A stretch of 7,298 nt of DNA, taken from Gammaproteobacteria bacterium (GTDB lineage Bacteria > Pseudomonadota > Gammaproteobacteria > Chromatiales > Chromatiaceae). A model generated the notes under the pieces. The model was not told the origin of the DNA, made no database searches, and was given only the letters and a program-made list of their open reading frames with translations. This document shows, in pieces, positions 1 through 5,398 of the stretch. The stretch covers positions 1 to 7,298 of the forward strand of contig JAHDCB010000083.1 in assembly GCA_020630035.1 (NCBI GenBank). Reading direction: 5' to 3'. How positions within the stretch are numbered: position 1 is the stretch's first letter; the number at the start of each line of letters is the position of its first letter. A program made the position numbers and the translations under genes.

Positions 1-416
1 TAACGATGTGCCAGTTTGCCGATCGTGGTGGTTTTGCCTGCACCATTGATGCCGATCATCAGAATGACGAGTGGATGCCCCGGTTCTGGCTGTATGACCG
101 GTTGTTCGGTCTGACGCAATATGCTGACCAGATGTGTCTGCAATGCCTGATACAATGCGGCACGGTCACTCAGCACATGGCGCCGTACTTGCTGGTGTAG
201 TTCATCAATTAACTGTCGGGTGGTGTCCAGGCCGACATCAGCGGTCAGCAGGACTGTCTCCAGGTCGTCCAGCAAATCGTCATCTATCGGCTTTTCACCA
301 AGTAGTAAGTCCGCCAGGCCATCATTAAAATTATTTCGGGTACGTGTAAGGCCGGTTTTAAATCGCTGGAATAAATTGTGTTTCGATTCGTTATCAGGTT
401 CAGACTGGGCTGCCAT
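1..416 (-). CDS. ftsY: Signal recognition particle receptor FtsY, N-terminal part (truncated by window edge)
   Basis: FtsY is the membrane-associated SRP receptor GTPase; it docks ribosome–SRP complexes at the inner membrane for co-translational insertion. Reading the minus strand from ATG at 416-414 gives 138 complete codons before the window ends. Residues about 14-105 are a helical N domain (FQRFKTGLTRTR, then an acidic IDDDLLDDLE segment and LLTADVG). The G domain opens at about 117 with the P-loop GINGAGKTT (residues 122-130) followed by TIGKLAHR, which is diagnostic of FtsY/Ffh GTPases. The remaining G motifs lie outside the window. An in-frame stop at 455-453 and no ATG, GTG or TTG between it and 416 fix the start unless CTG or ATT is used. 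No clear ribosome binding site is seen. The acidic A domain that is long in E. coli is therefore only a dozen or so residues. The gene is divergent from ispF, with 30 nt between the two starts. Ffh is the only close alternative, and the N-domain sequence favours FtsY. Confidence 0.93.
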   Translation of the reverse strand, partial: MAAQSEPDNESKHNLFQRFKTGLTRTRNNFNDGLADLLLGEKPIDDDLLDDLETVLLTADVGLDTTRQLIDELHQQVRRHVLSDRAALYQALQTHLVSILRQTEQPVIQPEPGHPLVILMIGINGAGKTTTIGKLAHR

Positions 417-446
417 CAGGAGCTGACTCGTTAAGTGGGTACCAAT

Positions 447-935
447 ATGGATTTACGGGTGGGGCAGGGGTTCGATGCGCATCGCTTTGGCCCGGGAGAT
501 GCGGTGGTGCTTGGTGGTGTGACGATTCCGCATACGCAGGGTATTGTCGCGCATTCTGATGGTGATGTGTTAATTCATGCGATCTGTGATGCCTTGCTCG
601 GTGCCGCTGCCCTGGGGGATATCGGGCAGCACTTCCCGGATACGGATCCGGCGCTGGCTGGTATTGATAGCGGTGTGTTACTACGGCGAACCCAGGCATT
701 ATTAGGTGATCTGCAATGGCAACTGGTAAACCTGGATGCCACAGTGATTGCGCAGGCACCACGTTTGGCTCAGTATATCCCGCAGATGTGTGACACACTG
801 TCTGCGCTGTTGTCTGTCGCGGTGGATCAGGTGAATCTCAAGGCAACGACTACGGAGCGGCTGGGTTTTACCGGGCGTGGTGAGGGCATCGCAGCGCAGG
901 CAGTGGTCTTGTTATCCCGACAGGTGGCGACATGA
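447..935 (+). CDS. ispF: 2-C-methyl-D-erythritol 2,4-cyclodiphosphate synthase
   Basis: IspF converts CDP-ME 2-phosphate to 2-C-methyl-D-erythritol 2,4-cyclodiphosphate with release of CMP, in the cytosolic MEP pathway to isoprenoids. From ATG 447 the protein is 162 residues, against 159 in E. coli. The zinc ligands are visible as D10 and H12 in RVGQGFDAHRF and H44 in SDGDVLIHAICDALLGA; LGDIGQHFPDTDP (residues 56-68) and KATTTERLGFTGRGEGI (132-148) are family signatures. A GTG at 435 would add four residues; it has AGGAG at 418-422, but 12 nt away, whereas the ATG at 447 has only a weak AAGTGGG (433-439). I prefer ATG by length and N-terminal fit. No ispD lies beside it within the window, although the two often neighbour each other in proteobacteria. 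The stop overlaps the next gene's start as ATGA (932-935), implying translational coupling. Its promoter must lie in the 30-nt gap or inside the divergent ftsY; no convincing -35/-10 pair was found. Confidence 0.96.
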   Translation: MDLRVGQGFDAHRFGPGDAVVLGGVTIPHTQGIVAHSDGDVLIHAICDALLGAAALGDIGQHFPDTDPALAGIDSGVLLRRTQALLGDLQWQLVNLDATVIAQAPRLAQYIPQMCDTLSALLSVAVDQVNLKATTTERLGFTGRGEGIAAQAVVLLSRQVAT

Positions 936-2221
936 AGATCAGTATTCTGCATGGGCGCCTGATAGACCCGGCATCTGGACTGGATGCATGTTCAGATGTG
1001 CATATTGCGGCAGGTAAGATAGTTGCACTGGGTGCTGCACCGGATGGTTTTCGGGCAGACCAGTGCGTGCATGCGCAAGATCAGGTTGTTTGTCCCGGGT
1101 TGGTTGATCTGGCAGCTAGTTTGCGTGAGCCAGGGTTCACTGAAAAAGGTACGCTGGCCAGCGAAACTGCAGCTGCTGCCAAAGGTGGTGTGACGACGCT
1201 GGTCTGTACGCCGGATACGAATCCAGTGATTGATACGCCGGCGGTGATTGAGCTGATTCAGCGTCAGGCGCGCCAGTCTGCTCAGGCCCGGGTCTTGGTT
1301 TGCGCTGCACTGACACGTGGATTACATGGCCGCCAACTGGCCGATATGGTGGCGTTACAGCATGCCGGTGCGGTTGCCTTCAGCCAGGTAGCCGGACGGC
1401 CGTTTGCGGATGCGGCAATACAGCATCATGCACTTGCCTATGCCGCAACATTTGATCTGCCGGTGCTGTTATCTCCGCAGGAACCGGCCCTACAGGCAGA
1501 AGGTTGTGCACATGCTGGCGCCACCGCGACTCAGCTGGGTTTGCCCGGCATTCCGGTGGTTGCGGAGACAGTGGCATTGGCTCGTGACCTGGCACTGGCA
1601 GCAGATACCGGTGCGCGCATACATTGTCGCGGATTATCCGCTGCAGATGCCTTGCCGTTGCTGCAAATGGCGCAACAACGGCGGCAGGCGGTGAGTGCCG
1701 ATGTGGCAGTTCATCAGTTGCACCTGACGGACTGGGATCTGGTTGATTTTGATGCACGCTGTCATGTCTCACCGCCATTGCGGTCATTGAGAGACCGGGA
1801 TACCCTGCGTCAGGCGGTCGCTGATGGCTTGATTCCGGTGATCTGTTCAGATCATCAGCCGCATGATCAGGATGCGAAGACAGCACCTTTTCCGGCGACA
1901 GCACCGGGGATATCCGGCCTGGAAAGCCTGCTGGCGTTGACATTGCGCCTGGTACAGGAACGAATACTCAGTTTACCGGAGGCACTGGCGCGGATTACGT
2001 GTAATCCGGCGGATGCACTGGGTTTACCGTATGGCCGTTTAGCGATTGGCCAGGCGGCAGATGTGTGTGTTTTTGATCCGAATGCCTGCTGGACACTGCA
2101 GACTGAGCAAATGCGCAGTCGCGGGCACAATACCCCGTTTGCTGGTTGGGACTTTATCGGACAAGTTACCCATACCATCTATAATGGTCAGATCGTATAT
2201 CAACACAATCAGGAGAGATAA
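932..2221 (+). CDS. pyrX: Non-catalytic dihydroorotase homologue (PyrX / PyrC' type)
   Basis: The 429-residue protein has the amidohydrolase/dihydroorotase layout: a small beta domain, CPGLVDL..SLREPGF (54-69), GGVTTLVCTPDTNP (85-98), LGLPGIPVVAE (202-212), SDHQPHD (306-312), PFPATAPGISGLESLL (319-334) and GRLAIGQAADVCVFDP (368-383) near the C terminus. Almost every metal ligand of a working dihydroorotase is gone. The HxH pair is A61 and S63, the Asp of the FSDDG motif is Q152, the His of HxED is S181, and the His of the AHVS motif is G234; only D307 of the SDH motif remains. It should therefore not hydrolyse dihydroorotate. In Pseudomonas an inactive homologue (PyrC') is a structural partner required for aspartate transcarbamoylase (PyrB) assembly; a similar role here is inference, since pyrB is not beside it. 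It overlaps ispF by 4 nt and ends 3 nt before dapA. Automatic annotation would probably label it pyrC and imply activity. Confidence 0.9.
   Translation: MKISILHGRLIDPASGLDACSDVHIAAGKIVALGAAPDGFRADQCVHAQDQVVCPGLVDLAASLREPGFTEKGTLASETAAAAKGGVTTLVCTPDTNPVIDTPAVIELIQRQARQSAQARVLVCAALTRGLHGRQLADMVALQHAGAVAFSQVAGRPFADAAIQHHALAYAATFDLPVLLSPQEPALQAEGCAHAGATATQLGLPGIPVVAETVALARDLALAADTGARIHCRGLSAADALPLLQMAQQRRQAVSADVAVHQLHLTDWDLVDFDARCHVSPPLRSLRDRDTLRQAVADGLIPVICSDHQPHDQDAKTAPFPATAPGISGLESLLALTLRLVQERILSLPEALARITCNPADALGLPYGRLAIGQAADVCVFDPNACWTLQTEQMRSRGHNTPFAGWDFIGQVTHTIYNGQIVYQHNQER
2211..2215 (+). promoter_or_regulatory. Ribosome binding site of dapA
   Basis: AGGAG lies 9 nt upstream of the dapA ATG at 2225, inside the last codons of the preceding gene. 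It is one of the clearest Shine–Dalgarno sequences in the window and fixes the dapA start. Confidence 0.8.
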
Positions 2222-2224
2222 CCG

Positions 2225-3100
2225 ATGATTCAGGGCAGTATCGTCGCCTTGGTCACACCGATGACTGAGTCAGGTGACATAGATTATGCAACACTCGGTG
2301 ATCTGATTGCGTGGCATATCGCATCTGGTACCCAGGCGCTGGTGTCGGTGGGTACGACCGGAGAGTCGGCAACCTTAGACACTACGGAACATTGTGCGGT
2401 ACTGGATTTTACGGTGCGGCAGGTTGCCGGACGCATACCGGTGATTGCTGGTACCGGTGCGAATGCGACCCGTGAAGCCATACACCTGACACAACAGGCA
2501 CAGAAGATTGGTGCGGATGCCTGTTTACTGGTGACACCTTATTATAATAAGCCGACCCAGGAAGGTTTATATCAGCACTACAAGGCGGTTGCTGAAGCCG
2601 TTGCTATGCCACAGATTTTATACAATGTGCCAGGTCGGACCGCAGTTGACCTGTTACCATCAACTGTGGTGCGTCTGGCCGGGTTGCCGAATATCACCGG
2701 AATAAAAGAAGCGACAGGTGAAGTACAGCGTATCGTCGATCTGCGTGGCCAACTTGGCCCTGACTTTGCGATTTTCACTGGTGACGATGCGACGGCCTGC
2801 GAGGCGATATTACGCGGGGCAGATGGTGATATTTCAGTGACTGCCAACGTGGCACCGGCACAGATGCAGGCGATGTGTGCGGCAGCACTGGCCAGGGATG
2901 CAGAACGAGCACAGGCGCTGGATGCGGAGTTAGCCGGGTTGCACCAGACCTTATTTATTGAGTCTAACCCAATCCCGGTGAAATGGGCGCTGGCACAGAT
3001 GGGGCGTATGTCATCTGGTATTCGGTTGCCACTCACGCCGTTATCTGTTGTTGCCCAGACAGCCGTGATGGATGCACTACATCAGGCAGGTGTCATCTGA
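2225..3100 (+). CDS. dapA: 4-hydroxy-tetrahydrodipicolinate synthase
   Basis: DapA condenses pyruvate with aspartate semialdehyde, the first committed step to diaminopimelate and lysine, in the cytosol. The protein has 291 residues, the usual length. Catalytic residues fall at exactly the E. coli positions: T44 and T45 in GTTGES, Y107 in TPYYNKP, Y133 in YNVPGR, R138, and the Schiff-base lysine K161 in GIKEATGE. Most residues of the E. coli lysine-inhibition site are also present (S48, A49, H56, N80, E84, Y106), with position 53 Thr instead of His, so feedback inhibition by lysine is plausible. It starts 3 nt after the dihydroorotase-like gene with a good SD and ends 4 nt before the Rpn-like gene. 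In many gammaproteobacteria dapA is followed by bamC; that gene is absent here. Confidence 0.97.
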   Translation: MIQGSIVALVTPMTESGDIDYATLGDLIAWHIASGTQALVSVGTTGESATLDTTEHCAVLDFTVRQVAGRIPVIAGTGANATREAIHLTQQAQKIGADACLLVTPYYNKPTQEGLYQHYKAVAEAVAMPQILYNVPGRTAVDLLPSTVVRLAGLPNITGIKEATGEVQRIVDLRGQLGPDFAIFTGDDATACEAILRGADGDISVTANVAPAQMQAMCAAALARDAERAQALDAELAGLHQTLFIESNPIPVKWALAQMGRMSSGIRLPLTPLSVVAQTAVMDALHQAGVI

Positions 3101-3104
3101 GCAA

Positions 3105-3956
3105 ATGACGTCACACGATCAGAACTTCAAAAATCTGTTCATTGATTACCCGTTGCAGGCGCTGCGCTTTTTTGCACCGTCAGAAGCCCGGCATATTGAT
3201 GCAGCTGCAAGGATTACCCCGGTTCGTCAGGAACAGCTTCAGGACAGGCTGGGTGAACATTATCATGAGCTGGATTGTCCGCTATTAGTCGACTGGCCGG
3301 ATCAGCGGCGTGAAGCTCTGTTATTTGTGCTGGAAGAAGAAACTGAGCCAAAACGTTTTTCGATCCATCGTTTAGCCCGTTATTGTCTGCATCTGGCCGA
3401 AATGTTTGAGACCGACCGGGTGGTGCCGGTGGTGGTGTTTTTGCGACCTGGTAGTTATCCTGCTGAGCTGAGACTTGGCAGTGAGCAGAAGACATATCTG
3501 AATTTCGAGACTGTTATCTGCGATATATCACGTCTGCCTTATCAGCAATACCTGCATGCAGATAATATTCCGGCTTGTGTCAATTTGCCGAATATGGCCG
3601 ATGCGGCGGCCAATAAGCTGGCAGTCTATGCACATGCCACACAACGGTTACGTCAATTGGAGCCAGATCTGAGAAAGCTGGCAAAATATCTCGATTTTAT
3701 TGATATTTACAGTGCGCTGACCAGGCAGGAGCGCAACGAATACATACAACGTTATCCGAAGGAGGCAAAATACATGAGTGCATTTGCTGAAAGATTCCGT
3801 CAGGAAGGTCGTCAGGAAGGTCGTCAGGAAGGTCGTCAGGAAGGCTTATATCAGGTTGCCTCGAACCTGCTGAGTAAAGGCTCCGACCCGGGCTTTATTC
3901 AGGAGGTTACCGGGCTTTCTGCACACGATGTGCAACAACTGCGCAGCGAGCTGTAA
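3105..3956 (+). CDS. Rpn/YhgA-like putative PD-(D/E)XK nuclease-family protein
   Basis: This is a 283-residue protein of the broad Rpn / Transposase_31 / DUF4351-type group, whose members are recombination-promoting or uncharacterised nucleases with a PD-(D/E)XK-like fold. Recognition rests on architecture. An N-terminal DQNFKNLFIDYPLQALRFF segment (5-23) is followed by an acidic strand LLFVLEEETEPKRFSIHRLARY (72-93), which resembles the family's LEHQS..P..MP.RL.RY core; E77 and E79 are the likely E-x-E/Q pair, with D63 or D57 upstream. Helical sequence follows, then a C-terminal tail with four RQEG units (232-247) and a short domain VASNLLSKGSDPGFIQEVTGLSAHDV (251-276), very typical of these proteins. 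I chose ATG 3105, 4 nt after the dapA stop; an in-frame ATG at 3072 would overlap dapA by 29 nt and add 11 residues that look non-conserved. No strong SD is visible. It shows no terminal repeats or obvious difference in base composition, so it is not a recent insertion that I can demonstrate. Its cellular role is unknown. Confidence 0.7.
   Translation: MTSHDQNFKNLFIDYPLQALRFFAPSEARHIDAAARITPVRQEQLQDRLGEHYHELDCPLLVDWPDQRREALLFVLEEETEPKRFSIHRLARYCLHLAEMFETDRVVPVVVFLRPGSYPAELRLGSEQKTYLNFETVICDISRLPYQQYLHADNIPACVNLPNMADAAANKLAVYAHATQRLRQLEPDLRKLAKYLDFIDIYSALTRQERNEYIQRYPKEAKYMSAFAERFRQEGRQEGRQEGRQEGLYQVASNLLSKGSDPGFIQEVTGLSAHDVQQLRSEL
3798..3845 (+). repeat. Four tandem copies of a 12-bp coding repeat (RQEG)
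   Basis: The unit CGTCAGGAAGGT occurs four times head to tail, identical except for the last base of the fourth copy (C). It encodes (RQEG)x4, residues 232-247 of the Rpn-like protein. Being a multiple of three it cannot shift the frame, so slippage would only change the length of the charged linker. Related EGxQEG/RQEG linkers are common in this protein family. Confidence 0.95.
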
Positions 3957-4008
3957 TCCATTATCCACATCATTTAGCAAGTATTTGTTGCAGGCTATTC
4001 TGTTGTTT

Positions 4009-4590
4009 ATGGCATTTTTTCTGATCGTTGCGGCTTACCTGCTGGGTTCTGTATCCAGTGCGATTCTGGTGTGCCACTGTTTTCGCCTGCCAGATCCACG
4101 TACACAAGGGTCGCATAACCCGGGTGCCACGAACGTACTGCGGATCGGTGGCAAATTGCCTGCGGCCATCACGTTATGTGGGGATATGGCGAAGGGATTG
4201 CTACCAATCCTGGCTTGTCATGCCCTGGATATGACACCACTTGTCTTTGCCCTGACCGGGCTGGCCGCCTTTCTGGGGCATTTATATCCGGTTTATTTTA
4301 ATTTCCAGGGTGGTAAGGGTGTGGCAACGGCCATAGGGATTGATCTTGGACTGCATTGGTTAATCGGGATCAGTGTGATAGGTATCTGGTTGTTAGTTGC
4401 GAAGGTCATGCGAGTCTCCTCACTGGCCGCGTTAATTGCTATGAGCCTGGCGCCGTTGATAGTGGCCTGGGTCTGGCCGGCACCGGAGATTATTGGTCTG
4501 CACCTGGTGATAACATTATTGCTGCTGATACGTCATCGCAGTAACATTCAGAAATTAATACGTGGCGAAGAAGATACAATTCGTCGTTAA
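4009..4590 (+). CDS. plsY: Acyl-phosphate:glycerol-3-phosphate acyltransferase PlsY
   Basis: PlsY is an inner-membrane enzyme that transfers the acyl group from acyl phosphate (made by PlsX) to the sn-1 position of glycerol-3-phosphate, starting phospholipid synthesis. From ATG 4009 it has 193 residues (E. coli 205). The three conserved loops are visible: GSVSSAIL (13-20) then GSHNPGATNVLRIGGK (34-49); GHLYPVYFNFQGGKGVAT (90-107); and RHRSNIQKLIRGEE (175-188). The rest is hydrophobic, consistent with about five membrane segments near 2-22, 51-71, 77-97, 115-133 and 139-175. The reading frame is open from an ATG at 3928 inside the preceding gene, but the extra 27 residues are unlike PlsY and would overlap that gene; MAFFLIVAAYLLGS matches the family N terminus. 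No good SD precedes 4009, so expression may be weak or the start may be a nearby TTG. It lies 52 nt after the Rpn-like gene and 38 nt before tusA. Confidence 0.94.
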   Translation: MAFFLIVAAYLLGSVSSAILVCHCFRLPDPRTQGSHNPGATNVLRIGGKLPAAITLCGDMAKGLLPILACHALDMTPLVFALTGLAAFLGHLYPVYFNFQGGKGVATAIGIDLGLHWLIGISVIGIWLLVAKVMRVSSLAALIAMSLAPLIVAWVWPAPEIIGLHLVITLLLLIRHRSNIQKLIRGEEDTIRR

Positions 4591-4617
4591 GTTGGCCTGC
4601 CCTGATATTTTATATGC

Positions 4618-4621
4618 GGAG
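4618..4621 (+). promoter_or_regulatory. Ribosome binding site that sets the tusA start
   Basis: GGAG sits 7 nt upstream of ATG 4629. An earlier in-frame ATG at 4614 would place this motif inside the coding sequence, so the downstream ATG is favoured. Confidence 0.65.
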
Positions 4622-4628
4622 TTTTCTG

Positions 4629-4859
4629 ATGGCAGAATTTGCACAGGAAGTGGATGCTTCCGGACTGAATTGCCCTTTACCTATTCTACGAGCCAAAAAG
4701 GCACTCAACAGTATGGAGAAGGGAGAAAAATTACGGGTTGTGGCAACGGATAAGGGTTCAGTACGGGATTTTGCAGCCTTTACGCAACAGACGGGAAATC
4801 CGTTGTTAGAGTCCAGTGAAGACAGTGGTAAATATATCTTTATCATTGAAAAAGGATAA
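4629..4859 (+). CDS. tusA: TusA-family sulfur carrier protein
   Basis: TusA-family proteins (also called SirA) carry a persulfide sulfur on a single conserved cysteine and pass it between sulfurtransferases in the cytosol: to TusBCD for tRNA thiolation in E. coli, or to DsrEFH/DsrE2 and heterodisulfide-reductase-like systems in sulfur oxidisers. This 76-residue protein has the signature GLNCPLPILRAKKAL (12-26), with C15 as the carrier residue in the CPxP motif, and the usual beta-alpha-beta layout ending in KYIFIIEKG. Length is typical (about 75-81). The chosen ATG has GGAG 7 nt upstream; the alternative ATG at 4614 adds MRSFL. The dsrE2 gene follows 5 nt later, and its SD overlaps the tusA stop, so the two are almost certainly co-translated. 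That pairing favours a role in a TusA–DsrE2 relay over the tRNA role, though the latter cannot be excluded. Confidence 0.9.
   Translation: MAEFAQEVDASGLNCPLPILRAKKALNSMEKGEKLRVVATDKGSVRDFAAFTQQTGNPLLESSEDSGKYIFIIEKG
4852..4856 (+). promoter_or_regulatory. Ribosome binding site supporting the GTG start of dsrE2
   Basis: AAGGA lies 8 nt before GTG 4865 and abuts the tusA stop codon (4857-4859). It supports a GTG start for the next gene and tight coupling with tusA. Confidence 0.7.
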
Positions 4860-4864
4860 AGTCT

Positions 4865-5344
4865 GTGGCACAAAAAAAACTGGCGATTATCGCGGCAAAA
4901 GGCACCCTTGATGGGGCCTATCCGCCATTTATTCTGGCCTCGACAGCGGCAGCGTTAGATTATGAGGTACAGATCTTTTTCACCTTTTATGGTTTACAGT
5001 TGTTACGTCGGGAACTGGATCTGAAGGTTACGCCATTAGGTAATCCGGCCATGCCGATGCCGATGAACATGGACAAATGGTTTCCGACCATGCTGACAGC
5101 CTTGCCTGGCATGGAAACCATGATGACCACCATGATGCAGAAAAAGATTGCTGAAAAAGGTGTTGCCAGTATTCAGGAACTACGTGATATCTGCCAGGAA
5201 AGTGGTGTGCGATTAGTGGCTTGTCAGATGACCGTCGACCTGTTTGATATGCAGCCGGAAGAATTTATTGACGGTATTGACTATGCAGGTGCTGCAGACT
5301 TTTTTGCATTCGCCGGAGAGTCAGATATCTGTTTATATATGTGA
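4865..5344 (+). CDS. dsrE2: DsrE2-like sulfur-transfer protein (DsrE/DsrF/DrsH-like family)
   Basis: The 159-residue protein belongs to the DsrE/F/H-like superfamily, in which conserved cysteines carry or receive sulfane sulfur. The order is KLAIIAAKGTLDGAYPPFILASTAAA (5-30, first strand plus a hydrophobic helix), VQIFFTFYGLQLL (35-47), a methionine-rich stretch (63-91), QKKIAEKGVASIQELRDIC (92-110), then GVRLVACQMTVDLF with C120, and FFAFAGESDICLYM with C156 near the C terminus. C120 and C156 sit where, from memory, DsrE2 proteins have their conserved cysteines; C110 is an additional one. The hydrophobic stretch at about 19-44 could associate with the membrane. It starts with GTG preceded by AAGGA. 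Its pairing with tusA matches the rhd–tusA–dsrE2 clusters of sulfur oxidisers such as Allochromatium, but no rhodanese gene is present here. A non-dissimilatory role in sulfur trafficking is also possible. A hairpin begins 6 nt after its stop. Confidence 0.83.
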   Translation: MAQKKLAIIAAKGTLDGAYPPFILASTAAALDYEVQIFFTFYGLQLLRRELDLKVTPLGNPAMPMPMNMDKWFPTMLTALPGMETMMTTMMQKKIAEKGVASIQELRDICQESGVRLVACQMTVDLFDMQPEEFIDGIDYAGAADFFAFAGESDICLYM

Positions 5345-5349
5345 CCGTT

Positions 5350-5380
5350 AGGGGGCGTGCTCAATTTGAGAACGTCCCCT
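5350..5380 (+). terminator. Strong intergenic hairpin after dsrE2 (possible terminator or 3'-end stabiliser, no U-tract)
   Basis: The arms at 5350-5364 and 5366-5380 pair over 15 positions with one G-U wobble (5355/5375) and one G·A mismatch (5359/5371). The base of the stem is AGGG/CCCT and the loop is effectively 3-5 nt. It starts 6 nt after the dsrE2 stop. No run of T follows on either strand, so it does not meet the standard for an intrinsic terminator. It could stop or slow transcription, protect the tusA–dsrE2 message, or act as an attenuator in the leader of the next gene. Confidence 0.5.
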
Positions 5381-5398
5381 CTTGCTGAAGACAAACTG

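Noticed and set aside
400..798. 132-residue minus-strand open frame across the ispF region
   Set aside because: It overlaps ispF and the start of ftsY; its composition is that of an antisense shadow and no motif is visible.
1380..1943. 187-residue open frame on the minus strand inside the dihydroorotase-like gene
   Set aside because: It lies wholly opposite a gene with clear family motifs, is rich in Pro, His and Arg as expected of a shadow frame, and has no recognisable domain.
3072..3104. Longer start for the Rpn-like gene overlapping dapA
   Set aside because: It would overlap dapA by 29 nt and add residues unlike the family; ATG 3105 directly after the dapA stop is simpler.
3798..3845. 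Tandem repeat considered as a CRISPR-like array
   Set aside because: The units are 12 bp, contiguous with no spacers, and in frame with a coding sequence.
3928..4008. N-terminal extension of PlsY
   Set aside because: The added residues are Cys- and Ser-rich, overlap the previous gene and do not match PlsY, whose N terminus fits MAFFLIVAAYLLGS.
4591..4628. Promoter-like TATTTTATAT stretch between plsY and tusA
   Set aside because: The only -35-like hexamer (TTGGCC at 4592) is too close, so no promoter call is justified.
5345..5398. TPP riboswitch before the gene with a ThiE-like domain
   Set aside because: The gap is only 54 nt and is mostly the simple hairpin; the conserved TPP aptamer elements are not present.
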